In this document: positions 1 to 8,511 of the stretch, in pieces
Position numbering within the stretch: position 1 is the first letter of the stretch
How the letters are laid out: each line of letters begins with the position of its first letter
Origin: Oryzisolibacter propanilivorax
GTDB taxonomy: Bacteria; Pseudomonadota; Gammaproteobacteria; Burkholderiales; Burkholderiaceae_C
Assembly (NCBI RefSeq): GCF_900103645.1
Contig: NZ_FNHP01000002.1
Location: forward strand, 310,001-374,000
DNA: 64,000 bases
Direction: 5' to 3'
Program-made: the position numbers and the translations under genes
The notes under the pieces: generated by a model
The model's input: the letters and a program-made list of their open reading frames with translations, nothing else
What the model was told of the DNA's origin: nothing
The model's database searches: none

Positions 1-970
1 AGCGGTGCTGTTCACCTCCGGCTCGACCGGCCAGCCCACGCCGCACGCCAAGACCTGGGGGCGGCTGATGGCCAATGGCCGCAGCGAGGCGCGCAGCCTC
101 GGGCTGGATGGCTGCCCGCACACGCTGGTCGGCACCGTGCCGGCGCAGCACAGCTACGGGTTCGAATCGACGCTGCTGCTGGCGCTGCACGGCGGCTGCG
201 CGTTCTGGAGCGGCAAACCGTTCTACCCGCAGGACCTGGCCGATGCGCTGGACGCGGTGCCGCGTCCGCGCTTGGTGGTGACGACGCCGTTCCACCTGGC
301 GCACATCCTGGCCTCGCACGTGCGGCTGCCCGCCGTCGATCGGTGGCTGTCGGCGACGGCCCCGCTGGACGCAGCACTGGCCGCACAGGTCGAGCAGGAC
401 AGCAGCGCGCCGGTGCACGAGATCTACGGCTCGACCGAATCCGCCCAGCTGGCCACGCGCCGCACGGTGCAGGGTGCCGAATGGACGCTGATGCCGGGCG
501 TGCAGCTGGAGCAGCAGGGCGACACCACCTGGGCGCACGGCGTGCACGTGGAAGGCCGGGTGCAGCTGTCGGACGTGCTGGCCGTGCAGCCGGACGGGCG
601 CTTCACGCTGCTCGGCCGGCACGCCGACATGGTCAACCTGGCAGGCAGGCGCACCTCGCTGGCCTACCTGAATGAAATGCTGCGCGGCATCGACGGCGTG
701 CAGGACGGCGCGTTCTTCCTGCCGCACGATGACGCGCTGCGCCAGGTGGGTCGGTTGGCGGCCTTCGTCGTCGCGCCGGACGTGCCGGCAGCGTCGCTGC
801 AGGCCGCGCTGCGCGAGCGCATCGACCCGGTGTTCCTGCCGCGCCCGCTGGTACAGGTGCCGGCACTGGCGCGCAACGCCACCGGCAAGCTGCTGCGCGC
901 AACGCTGGAGCAACTGTATCGGGACTGGGCGGCGGCATCCTTTCCGCGGGAGGGCGGCGATGCAGCGTGA
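1..970 (+). CDS. Acyl-CoA/acyl-ACP synthetase (AMP-binding), aryl polyene cluster, 5' truncated
   Basis: Adenylate-forming ligase that should activate a carboxylic acid (in aryl polyene pathways the aromatic starter, for loading onto an acyl carrier protein). The gene enters the window already open, so the N-terminus is missing. Visible motifs are the phosphate-binding loop LFTSGSTG at the very start, the adenine-binding GSTES, the hinge-region GRHADMVNLAG, and the C-terminal catalytic lysine motif NATGKLLR. The remaining 320 or so residues cover the second half of the A-core and the C-terminal subdomain. Its stop overlaps the next start by 11 bp, indicating translational coupling. It corresponds to ApeH of described aryl polyene clusters. 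The domain call is firm; the substrate is inferred from context. Confidence 0.88.
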   Translation, partial: AVLFTSGSTGQPTPHAKTWGRLMANGRSEARSLGLDGCPHTLVGTVPAQHSYGFESTLLLALHGGCAFWSGKPFYPQDLADALDAVPRPRLVVTTPFHLAHILASHVRLPAVDRWLSATAPLDAALAAQVEQDSSAPVHEIYGSTESAQLATRRTVQGAEWTLMPGVQLEQQGDTTWAHGVHVEGRVQLSDVLAVQPDGRFTLLGRHADMVNLAGRRTSLAYLNEMLRGIDGVQDGAFFLPHDDALRQVGRLAAFVVAPDVPAASLQAALRERIDPVFLPRPLVQVPALARNATGKLLRATLEQLYRDWAAASFPREGGDAA

Positions 971-1259
971 GTGGACCGTGCCGCCCGAGCATCCGGCGTT
1001 CGCCGGGCATTTCCCCGGCCGGCCGATCGTGCCCGGCGTGGTGCTGCTGGACCGCGCGCTGCTGCTGGCCGCCCAGGCGCAGCCAGCCGCCGCGTGGAGC
1101 ATCGTGCAGGCCAAGTTCCTGCACCCAGTGGGCCCGGGCGAGACGCTAGCGTTCACGCTGACCGCCAGCGGCGCGAATCTGTGGGCGCTGCGCGTGGAAA
1201 GCGCCGGCCGGCCAGTGGCCTCGGGCCTGCTGCGCCAACTGTCGCAGGACACGCCATGA
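960..1259 (+). CDS. FabA/FabZ-like hotdog 3-hydroxyacyl-ACP dehydratase
   Basis: Small (99 aa) hotdog-fold protein carrying the dehydratase signature HPAFAGHFPGRPIVPGV, close to the HFPGxPxxPGV motif of FabZ/FabA, with the catalytic histidine in HFPG. In aryl polyene synthesis such a protein removes water after each ketoreduction to build conjugated double bonds. It is shorter than FabZ (about 150 aa) and resembles ApeI, which works as a complex with a second dehydratase; the likely partner here is the gene at 9317. The start ATG at 960 lies inside the end of the ligase gene, and the stop overlaps the next gene by 4 bp (ATGA). Confidence 0.82.
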   Translation: MQREWTVPPEHPAFAGHFPGRPIVPGVVLLDRALLLAAQAQPAAAWSIVQAKFLHPVGPGETLAFTLTASGANLWALRVESAGRPVASGLLRQLSQDTP

Positions 1260-2167
1260 CGCGGCAAGCACCCTCCGCGCCCGCCTGGACACAGCGCCGG
1301 GAGCGCAGCCACCCCTGGCTGCTGCGCCTGATGGTCTGGATCTCGCTGACCGCCGGGCGGCCCCTGGGCCGGCTGGTGCTGCGCGGCATCGCCAGCTACT
1401 TCGTGCTGTTCGCACCGGCGGCGCGGCGCGCCAGCCGTGCTTTCCTCACGCGCGTACTGGACCGCCCGGCGCGGCTGCGCGACGTGTACCGCCATGTGCT
1501 GTGGTTCGCCTCGACCATCCACGACCGGGTGTTCCTGTTGCGCGGCGACGGCCGGCCGCTGCAGGTGGAGATTGTCGGCGCCGAGGTGTTGCACGACGCC
1601 CTGGCAGCCGGGCGCGGCGCGCTGCTGATGGGGGCGCACTTCGGCAGCTTCGAGGTGCTGCGCGCCGCCGGCCGCCAGCGTGCCGGGCTGCGCGTGGGCA
1701 TGGTCATGTACGAGGACAACGCGCGCAAGGTCAACGACACGCTGCGCGCCATCAACCCTGAGGCCATGCAGGACATCATCCCGCTGGGCCGGGCGGACTC
1801 GATGCTGGCGGTGCGCGACCGGCTGGACGAGGGCTGGCTGGTCGGGCTGCTGGCGGACCGCTCGATCGGCGGCGACGCCGGCGTGCCGGTGTCCTTCCTG
1901 GGCAGCGAGGCGCGCTTTCCCACCGGCCCGTGGCGCCTGGCGATGATGCTGCGCCGCCCGGTGTTCCTCATGGCCGGGCTGTACCTGGGCGGCAACCGCT
2001 ACCAGCTGCGCTTCGAGCGGCTGGTGGATTTCTCCAGCGTGCCGCCGGGCCAGCGCCAGGCGGCCATCGACGGCGCTGCGCGCACCTATGCCAGCGCGCT
2101 GGAGCGCCTAGTGCGCGAGTCGCCCTGGAACTGGTTCAACTTCTTCGACTTCTGGGAGCCGCGATGA
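1256..2167 (+). CDS. LpxL/HtrB-family lysophospholipid acyltransferase
   Basis: A 303-aa member of the bacterial lipid A biosynthesis acyltransferase family. Visible are a hydrophobic N-terminal anchor, the catalytic HX4D-type block GAHFGSFE (H followed by E, as in LpxL proteins), a GLLADRS substrate motif and a C-terminal NWFNFFDFW block. Homologues in aryl polyene clusters are thought to acylate the lipid-like head group of the pigment at the inner membrane. Translation is coupled on both sides by 4-bp ATGA overlaps. The family is clear; acting on the pigment rather than on lipid A is inferred from its position between the dehydratase and the LolA/MMPL export genes. Confidence 0.85.
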   Translation: MTRQAPSAPAWTQRRERSHPWLLRLMVWISLTAGRPLGRLVLRGIASYFVLFAPAARRASRAFLTRVLDRPARLRDVYRHVLWFASTIHDRVFLLRGDGRPLQVEIVGAEVLHDALAAGRGALLMGAHFGSFEVLRAAGRQRAGLRVGMVMYEDNARKVNDTLRAINPEAMQDIIPLGRADSMLAVRDRLDEGWLVGLLADRSIGGDAGVPVSFLGSEARFPTGPWRLAMMLRRPVFLMAGLYLGGNRYQLRFERLVDFSSVPPGQRQAAIDGAARTYASALERLVRESPWNWFNFFDFWEPR

Positions 2168-2751
2168 GCATCCTGACCACCGCCCTGCGCGCCGGGGCCG
2201 CCCTGGCGCTGGCCGGCGCCTGCCTGGCCGCCCAGGCCGCCGCCGCGTTCGATCTGGACCAGCTGATGGCAGCACTGGCGCAGTACCCCGGCGGGCGCGC
2301 GCGCTTCGTCGAGACGCGCACGCTGGCGCTGCTGGACCGCCCGGTGCGCGCCAGCGGCGAGCTGCGCTACACCCCGCCCGACCGGCTGGAAAAGCACACC
2401 CTGCAGCCGCGCGAGGAAACCCTGGTGCTGGACGGCGACCTGCTCACCGTGGAGCGCGACCAGCGCCGCCTGCGCGTGAACATCGCCAGCCGCCCGGAGG
2501 CGCGCGCCTTCGTCGAGAGCATCCGCAGCACCCTGGCGGGCAACCGCCAGGCGCTGGAGCAGCACTACCGGCTGCAGCTGGGCGGCACGCTGGCCGCCTG
2601 GACGCTGGCGCTGGAGCCGCGCGACGCCGCCGTGCAGGCGCTGGTCAGCCGCATCACCGTCACCGGCCAGGGCGGAGAGGTGCGGCGCATCGAGTACGCG
2701 CAGGCCGACGGCGACCGCTCGCAGCTGGACATCGAACCGCTCGCGCCATGA
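2164..2751 (+). CDS. LolA-like outer membrane lipoprotein carrier
   Basis: A 195-aa periplasmic protein with a clear signal peptide (alanine-rich hydrophobic stretch ending AAQAAAAF, about residues 1-28) followed by a LolA-type half-barrel sequence (RARFVETRTLALLDRPVRASG, then paired strands such as LRYTPPDRLEK). LolA proteins shuttle acylated molecules across the periplasm. Copies embedded in aryl polyene operons next to an MMPL exporter are believed to carry the pigment lipid to the outer membrane. It overlaps both neighbours by 4 bp. It is unlikely to be the housekeeping LolA, because it sits inside the pigment operon and is divergent. Confidence 0.82.
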   Translation: MSILTTALRAGAALALAGACLAAQAAAAFDLDQLMAALAQYPGGRARFVETRTLALLDRPVRASGELRYTPPDRLEKHTLQPREETLVLDGDLLTVERDQRRLRVNIASRPEARAFVESIRSTLAGNRQALEQHYRLQLGGTLAAWTLALEPRDAAVQALVSRITVTGQGGEVRRIEYAQADGDRSQLDIEPLAP

Positions 2752-5093
2752 GGCTCACGCCCGCCCGCATCCTGCTGCTGTGGCTGCTGGCCCTGCTGGC
2801 CGGCGCCGCCGTGATCGCGCGCGGGCGCTTCGTGGCCGACATGTCGTTCTTCCTGCCATCGAATCCCAGCGCCGAGCAGCGCATGCTGGTGGCGCAGATG
2901 AGCGAGGGCAGCGTCTCGCGCCTGCTGATGCTGGGCATCGAAGGCGGCGACGCGGCACGGCGCGCGCAGGCCTCGCGCGCGCTGCGCCAGGCACTGGCGG
3001 ACGGCGGGCAGTTCGTCTCGGTGCAGAACGGCGAGCTGGACGCGCTGCAGGCCGAGCGCGACTTCCTGCTGCGCTGGCGCTACCACCTGAGCCCGGCGGT
3101 CACCCCCGCGCGCTTCACCGAGGCCGGCCTGCGCGCGGCGGTGGAGGGCGCCATCGACGTCGTCACCTCGCCCGTGGGCGCGCTGTTCAAGCCCTACCTG
3201 CTGCAGGACCCGACGGGCGAGCTGCTGCAGGTGCTCGAGCAGATGCACGCCGGCGGCCAGCCGCCGCTGCAGGGCGGCGTGTGGGCCGCACCGGACGGCA
3301 GCCGCGCGCTGCTGCTGGTGCAGACGCGCGCCGCCGGCTCCGACACCGATGGACAAGAGCGCGCCATCGAAGCCGTGCGCGCGGCCTTCGCGCCGCTGGC
3401 GGGCGAGGGTGCGGATGCGCTGCGGCTGGTGCTGTCCGGGCCCGGGCAGTTCGCGGTGCAGTCGCGCGAGCAGGTGCGCAGCGAGATCTCGCGCACCTCG
3501 GCGCTGGGCATGCTCGGCATCACGCTGGTGCTGGCCTGGGTGTACCGCTCGGCGCGCACGCTGGCGCTGTCGCTGCTGCCGGTGGTGACCGGCGCCGTCG
3601 CCGGCGTGGTGGTGGTGGGCCTGGTGCACGGCAGCGTGCACGGCATCACCGTGGGCTTCGGCGCGGCGCTGATCGGCGAGGCGGTGGACTACGCCATCTA
3701 TTTCTGCATCCAGTCGGGCCGGCACGGCCTGCAGGCCTGGCGCCAGCAGTTCTGGCCCACCATCCGGCTGGGGGTGCTGACGTCGGTGGCGGGCTTCGGG
3801 GCGCTGCTGCTGGCGGGCTTTCCCGGGCTGGCGCAGCTGGGGCTGTATGCGCTGTCGGGCGTGGCCACGGCGGCGCTGGTCACGCGCTTCGTGCTGCCGG
3901 CGCTGGTCGGCACGCGCGGCGTGCAGGTACCGCCGCCGGGGCCGCTGTCGCGCGCCTCGCAGCGTGCGCTGGGCCATGCGCGCGTGCTGCGCTGGCCGCT
4001 GCTGGCGCTGGCGCTGCTGGCGGCCGGCTACCTGGCCGCGCAGCGCGGCCAGCTGTGGAGCACCAACCTGTCGGCGCTGTCCATGGTCAGTGCCGAGGAC
4101 GGGCTGGCGGACGCGCGCCTGCGCGCCGACCTGGGCGCGCCCGACGCGCGCTACCTGGTGCTGGTGCACGGCGCCGACCAGCAGCAGGCGCTCGAGCGCG
4201 CCGAGGACGCCGGCGCCCGCTTGCAAGTGCTGGTGGAGGAGGGCGTGTTGGGCGGCTTCGACAGCCCGGCGCGCTTTTTGCCCAGCCAGCGCACGCAGCG
4301 CGCGCGCCTGGCCGCCCTGCCCGCGCGGAATGTGCTGGAAGAGCGCCTGCAGCGCGCGCTGTCGGACGCGCCGCTGTCGCCGCAGCGCCTGGCGCCGTTC
4401 GTCGACGCCGTGGAGGCGGCACGCACCGCGCCGCTGCTGACGCGCGCCGACCTGGAAGGCACGGCGCTGGCGCTGGCGGTGGACGCCTTGCTGTCCCCCG
4501 GTGAAGAGGGCTGGAACGTGGTGCTGCCGCTGCACCCCGCAGGCGCCGCCGACGAGGCCGAGGTGCCTGTGGCCACGCTGGCCCGCGCGCTGCAGGGCAG
4601 CGGCGCGGTGGTGGTCGACCTGAAGGGCGAGTTCGAGCGCATGTATGACAGCTATCTGCGCCAGGCCGTGTGGCTGTCGCTGGCCGGCGTGGCGGCCATC
4701 GCGCTGCTGCTGGCGGCGTCGCTGCGCAGCGTGCCGCGCCTGGCGCGTGTGCTGCTGACGCTGGCGGTGACGGTGCTGCTGGTGCTGGCCGGGCTGCACC
4801 TGGCCGGCGTGCGCCCGCACCTGCTGCACCTGGTGGGGCTGCTGCTGGTGGTGGCGGTGGGCTCCAACTACGCGCTGTTCTTCGACCGCGTGCGCGCCGA
4901 CGGCGCGCTGGCGGCCGACACCTGGCTGTCCATGTCAGTGGCGGTGCTGACCACCGCCATCGGCTTCGGCGTGCTGGCGCTGTCGCGCGTGCCAGTGCTA
5001 CAGGCGCTGGGCGTGGCGGTGGCGCCGGGCGTGCTGCTGGCGATGCTGGTGTCGGCGGCGCTGATCCTGCCGGCGCGCGAGGCGGCCGCGTGA
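2748..5093 (+). CDS. MMPL/RND-superfamily exporter of the aryl polyene cluster
   Basis: A 781-aa integral membrane protein with the two-fold MMPL layout: an N-terminal anchor, a large periplasmic loop (about residues 40-245), five to six transmembrane helices from about residue 248 on (LGMLGITLVLAW, LALSLLPVVTGAVAGVVVV and following), a second periplasmic domain (about 440-630), and a second helix bundle to the C-terminus (VWLSLAGVAAIALLLA onward). The motif GEAVDYAIYF in the first bundle and its counterpart GSNYALFFDR in the second are the conserved acidic/aromatic blocks of this family. It probably extracts the finished pigment lipid from the inner membrane and passes it to the LolA-like carrier encoded just upstream. 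Confidence 0.9.
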   Translation: MRLTPARILLLWLLALLAGAAVIARGRFVADMSFFLPSNPSAEQRMLVAQMSEGSVSRLLMLGIEGGDAARRAQASRALRQALADGGQFVSVQNGELDALQAERDFLLRWRYHLSPAVTPARFTEAGLRAAVEGAIDVVTSPVGALFKPYLLQDPTGELLQVLEQMHAGGQPPLQGGVWAAPDGSRALLLVQTRAAGSDTDGQERAIEAVRAAFAPLAGEGADALRLVLSGPGQFAVQSREQVRSEISRTSALGMLGITLVLAWVYRSARTLALSLLPVVTGAVAGVVVVGLVHGSVHGITVGFGAALIGEAVDYAIYFCIQSGRHGLQAWRQQFWPTIRLGVLTSVAGFGALLLAGFPGLAQLGLYALSGVATAALVTRFVLPALVGTRGVQVPPPGPLSRASQRALGHARVLRWPLLALALLAAGYLAAQRGQLWSTNLSALSMVSAEDGLADARLRADLGAPDARYLVLVHGADQQQALERAEDAGARLQVLVEEGVLGGFDSPARFLPSQRTQRARLAALPARNVLEERLQRALSDAPLSPQRLAPFVDAVEAARTAPLLTRADLEGTALALAVDALLSPGEEGWNVVLPLHPAGAADEAEVPVATLARALQGSGAVVVDLKGEFERMYDSYLRQAVWLSLAGVAAIALLLAASLRSVPRLARVLLTLAVTVLLVLAGLHLAGVRPHLLHLVGLLLVVAVGSNYALFFDRVRADGALAADTWLSMSVAVLTTAIGFGVLALSRVPVLQALGVAVAPGVLLAMLVSAALILPAREAAA

Positions 5094-5731
5094 CCGCCCT
5101 GCAGTCGTTCGTGCAGGCCGGCGCGCGCCGCGCACTGGTGCTGCTGCCGGGGGCGCAGATGCACCCGCCGCACATCGTGCAGGCCGGCCTGCCCGCAGCG
5201 CTGGCGGCCAGCGGCGTGCCGCTGGACCTGCACCTGCCCGACCTGCACCTGGATCCGACGGCAAGCCGCGACGCGGTGCACGAGCTGCTCGAGCAGGTGC
5301 TGGCGCCGCTGCGCCCGCGCTACGCCGCGCTGTGGCTGGGCGGCATCTCGCTGGGCGGGCTGCTGGCGCTGCGCTGCGCCCAACGCGCCCCCGACGGGCT
5401 GCGCGGCCTGTGCCTGCTGGCGCCGTACCCAGGCAGCCGCCTGACCACCAACGCCATCGAGCGCGCCGGCGGGCCGCAGGCCTGGCAGGCGACGCCAGCG
5501 CAGGCGCAGGACGTGGAATTCCAGCTCTGGCAGGACGCGCGCGCCGGCCGTCCCGACCTGCCCGCCTTCATCGGCTGGGGCCAGGGCGACCGCTTCGCCG
5601 CCAGCATGGCCGCGCTGGCGGCGTGCCTGCCGCGCGCGCACGCCGCCCAGGCGCCGCATGGCCATGACTGGAACGCCTGGTTGCCGCTGTGGCGCGACTT
5701 CCTGGCCTGGCTGCCCAAGGGAGAACGCTGA
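5090..5731 (+). CDS. Alpha/beta hydrolase
   Basis: A 213-aa protein with the nucleophile-elbow motif GGISLGG (serine about residue 87) after a VLLPGAQMHPPH oxyanion-loop-like stretch, a possible acidic residue near GWGQGDRFA, and a late histidine in PHGHDWNAW, giving a plausible Ser-Asp-His triad. The GTG start at 5090 overlaps the exporter stop (GTGA), so the two are translationally coupled. Within the pigment operon it could be an esterase or thioesterase that releases or edits the polyene chain. That role is inferred from position only. Confidence 0.72.
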   Translation: MTALQSFVQAGARRALVLLPGAQMHPPHIVQAGLPAALAASGVPLDLHLPDLHLDPTASRDAVHELLEQVLAPLRPRYAALWLGGISLGGLLALRCAQRAPDGLRGLCLLAPYPGSRLTTNAIERAGGPQAWQATPAQAQDVEFQLWQDARAGRPDLPAFIGWGQGDRFAASMAALAACLPRAHAAQAPHGHDWNAWLPLWRDFLAWLPKGER

Positions 5732-5732
5732 C

Positions 5733-6533
5733 GTGGCCCGCCGCTGGACGCCCTCGCCCTTCCTGTCCGTCTCGGGGGCGCTGCACGGCGCCGCCGCGCT
5801 GGGCGTGGCGCTGCAGCCGGCGCTGTGGCCCTGGGCCGGCGGCGCGTTGCTGGCCAACCACGCGCTGATCACCGGCGCCGGGCTGCTGCCGCGCTCGCGC
5901 TGGCTGGGCCCCAACCTGACGCGCCTGCCGCCCGCGCCGGGCGCCGGGCGCATCGCCCTGACCATCGACGACGGGCCGGACCCCGAGGTCACGCCGCACG
6001 TGCTGGACGCGCTGGACGCGCTCGGCTTGGTGGCCACCTTCTTCGTGATCGGCCACAGGGTGCAGCGCCACCCGCAGCTGTGCCGCGCCATCGCCGCGCG
6101 CGGCCATGGCGTGGAGAACCACGGCCACAGCCACTCGCACGCGCTGTCGCTGTTCGGCCCGGCGCGCTTGCACGCCGACATCGCCCGCGCCCAGGCCGTG
6201 ATCGCAGATGCCTGCGGCCAGGCGCCACGCTTTTTCCGTCCCACGGCCGGACTGCGCAATCCGTTTCTCGAACCCGTGCTGGCACGCCTGGACCTGCACC
6301 TGGCCAGCTGGACGCGGCGCGGCTACGACACGCGCGAGGCCGACGCCGCGCGCGTGCACCGGCGCCTGACCCGCGCCCTGGGCGACGGCGACATCCTGCT
6401 GCTGCACGACGGCCATGCCGCCCGCACCGCGGACGGCACGCCGGTGCTGCTGGCCGTGCTGCCGCTGCTGGCGCAGGCGCTGCAGCGCCGCCGGCTGAGC
6501 ACTACCACCCTTGCTGCCGCCCCGCCCACATGA
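5733..6533 (+). CDS. NodB-type polysaccharide deacetylase
   Basis: A 266-aa protein with hydrophobic N-terminal segments (about residues 10-60) followed by a NodB domain. Motif 1 is LTIDDGPDP (catalytic base and metal-binding aspartates), motif 2 is the histidine-rich HGVENHGHSHSH, motif 3 is RFFRPTAGLRNP, and a late DILLLHDGH supplies the final histidine. All key residues look intact. Members remove N- or O-acetyl groups from glycans. The GTG start at 5733 directly follows the hydrolase stop, and the gene overlaps the methyltransferase by 4 bp. In this locus it might deacetylate a sugar on the pigment head group, in line with the glycosyltransferase at 11841. Confidence 0.84.
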   Translation: MARRWTPSPFLSVSGALHGAAALGVALQPALWPWAGGALLANHALITGAGLLPRSRWLGPNLTRLPPAPGAGRIALTIDDGPDPEVTPHVLDALDALGLVATFFVIGHRVQRHPQLCRAIAARGHGVENHGHSHSHALSLFGPARLHADIARAQAVIADACGQAPRFFRPTAGLRNPFLEPVLARLDLHLASWTRRGYDTREADAARVHRRLTRALGDGDILLLHDGHAARTADGTPVLLAVLPLLAQALQRRRLSTTTLAAAPPT

Positions 6534-7330
6534 GCTCTTCTTCCGCCTCCCCGCCTCCCGGCCTGCTGGACGCTGCCAGCGCGCGCTTTCGCCGTGCCGA
6601 CCGCTTCGCCTACCACTACGCGCGCGGCAAGCTCGGCGGCGATGCCGTGTTCGCCGAACTGCTGCGCCAGGACCTGCTGCCGGCCACGCCGCGCCTGCTG
6701 GACCTGGGCTGCGGCCAGGGCAGCCTGTTCGCCTGGCTGCTGGCGGCGGCCGAGCTGCACGCCGCGGGCCGCTGGCCGGCCGACTGGCCGGCGCCACCAC
6801 GCCCGGCGCAGCTGCGCGGCATCGAGCTGATGCCGCGCGACGTGCAGCGCGCGGCGCAGGCGTTCGGGCCGCAGCACCCGGTGGTGCGCGTCAAGCAGGG
6901 CGACATGACCACGGCCGATTTCGGCCGCTGCGACGTGGTCACCATCCTGGATGCGCTGCACTACTTCGACCACGCGCGCCAGCGCCAGGTGCTCACGCGC
7001 ATCCGCGACGCGCTGGTGCCCGGTGGGCGCTTCATCACGCGCGTGGGCGACGCCGCCAGCGGGCTGCCGTTCAGGCTGTCCAACTGGGTCGATCACGCCG
7101 TCACCTTCGGACGCGGCCACCGCCTGCCGCGGCTGTACTGCCGCAGCGTGGCCGAGTGGCGCGCGCTGCTGCAGGACGTCGGCTTCGACGTGCGCCCGCA
7201 GGCCATGAGCGGGCGCCTGCCGTTCGCCAACGTGCTGCTGATATGCGACGTGCGCGCCGTGCCGCAGCCCGCGGCGGCAGGCCCTAAGATCGGCGCCTTG
7301 CCCACCGACGCCGTCCCGTGCAGCCCCTGA
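6530..7330 (+). CDS. Class I SAM-dependent methyltransferase
   Basis: A 266-aa protein with the Rossmann SAM-binding motif LLDLGCGQGSLF (about residues 57-68), a motif II-like acidic stretch (GIELM), CDVVTILDALHYF as post-II, and LVPGGRFITRVGD as motif III. Methylation of the aromatic head (ring or phenol) is standard in aryl polyene pathways, and this gene is the natural candidate. It starts at an ATGA overlap with the deacetylase and ends 13 bp inside the ketosynthase. Confidence 0.84.
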   Translation: MSSSSASPPPGLLDAASARFRRADRFAYHYARGKLGGDAVFAELLRQDLLPATPRLLDLGCGQGSLFAWLLAAAELHAAGRWPADWPAPPRPAQLRGIELMPRDVQRAAQAFGPQHPVVRVKQGDMTTADFGRCDVVTILDALHYFDHARQRQVLTRIRDALVPGGRFITRVGDAASGLPFRLSNWVDHAVTFGRGHRLPRLYCRSVAEWRALLQDVGFDVRPQAMSGRLPFANVLLICDVRAVPQPAAAGPKIGALPTDAVPCSP

Positions 7331-8511
7331 CCCTCACCGACTACACACTGGCCACCTGCCTGGGGCGCGGGCTGCAGGCGCACGCGCAGGCCTTGCGCGA
7401 CGGGCGCAGCGGCCTCAAGCCCTGCGACTTCGAGACGGTGCGGCTGCCGACCTGGATCGCCGAGGTCGCGGGCGTGGAAGACACCGCGCTGGCGCCGCCG
7501 CTGGCGGAATTCGACTGCCGCAACAACCGCCTGGCGCTGTTGGCGCTGCAGACCGACGGCTTCGAGGACGCGGCGCGCGCCGCCGTGCGCCGCCATGGCG
7601 CGCAGCGCGTGGGCGTGTTCATTGGCACCAGCACCTCGGGCATCCTGGAGACCGAGCTGGCCTACCGCCGGCGCGATCCCACCACCGGCGCGCTGCCGGC
7701 CGCGTTGCACTACCACGGCTCGCACAACCCGTTTTCCGTCGCCGACTTCGTGCGCCGACAGCTCGGCATCGAAGGGCCGGCGATGACGATTTCCACCGCC
7801 TGCTCGTCCAGCGCCAAGGTGTTCGCCGCGGCGGCGCGGCAGCTCGCGCTGGGCCTGATCGACGCGGCCGTGGTCGGCGGCGTGGACAGCCTGTGCCTGA
7901 CGACGCTGTACGGCTTCTCGTCGCTGCAGCTGACTTCCGCACAGCCGGCGCGGCCCTACGACGCCCAGCGCGACGGCATCTCGGTGGGCGAGGGCGCGGC
8001 ATTCGCGCTGCTGCAGCGGCCAGATGAAGCCGCGAGCAGCGTGCAGGTGCAACTGCTGGGCTGCGGCGAATCGAGCGACGCGCACCACATGTCGGCGCCG
8101 CACCCGCAGGGCCTGGGGGCGCGCCTGGCGATGGAGGCCGCGCTGCGCTCGGCCGGCCTGACCGCCAGCGCCATCGACTACCTCAACCTGCACGGCACGG
8201 CCACGCCGGCCAACGACGCGGCCGAAGGCCTGGCCGTGGCGGCCGTGTTCGGGCGCGGCGTGCCCTGCAGCTCGACCAAGGGCGCCACCGGCCACACGCT
8301 GGGCGCGGCCGGCGCCGTCGAGGCGCTGCTGGGCGCGCTGGCGCTGCGCGGCGGCTGGATCCCGGGCAGCCCTGGCACGCGCACGCTCGACGATTCCATC
8401 GACATCGACTACCGGCTGCAGGGCAGCGCGGCGCCGCTGCGCACGGTGCTGAGCAACTCGTTCGGCTTCGGCGGCAGCAACTGCGCGCTGGTGCTGGGGC
8501 TGCGGCCATGA
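7318..8511 (+). CDS. Beta-ketoacyl-ACP synthase (FabF-type ketosynthase) of the aryl polyene cluster
   Basis: A 397-aa condensing enzyme with an intact Cys-His-His triad: C162 in the TACSSS nucleophile motif, H292 in HGTATPAND and H326 in GHTLGAAG, plus the C-terminal NSFGFGGSN loop. It catalyses decarboxylative chain extension on ACP-bound intermediates. It corresponds to ApeO, which pairs with a chain-length-factor-like subunit, here encoded immediately downstream with a 4-bp overlap. The GTG start at 7318 is favoured because the protein then begins PLTLTDYTL, like related enzymes. A second ketosynthase (ApeR-like), usual in these clusters, is not found downstream in this window. Confidence 0.9.
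   Translation: MQPLTLTDYTLATCLGRGLQAHAQALRDGRSGLKPCDFETVRLPTWIAEVAGVEDTALAPPLAEFDCRNNRLALLALQTDGFEDAARAAVRRHGAQRVGVFIGTSTSGILETELAYRRRDPTTGALPAALHYHGSHNPFSVADFVRRQLGIEGPAMTISTACSSSAKVFAAAARQLALGLIDAAVVGGVDSLCLTTLYGFSSLQLTSAQPARPYDAQRDGISVGEGAAFALLQRPDEAASSVQVQLLGCGESSDAHHMSAPHPQGLGARLAMEAALRSAGLTASAIDYLNLHGTATPANDAAEGLAVAAVFGRGVPCSSTKGATGHTLGAAGAVEALLGALALRGGWIPGSPGTRTLDDSIDIDYRLQGSAAPLRTVLSNSFGFGGSNCALVLGLRP

Noticed and set aside
2565-4829. A 754-codon antisense frame under the MMPL exporter
   Set aside because: Gln/Arg/His-rich composition with no motifs; it is a codon-bias shadow of the exporter gene.
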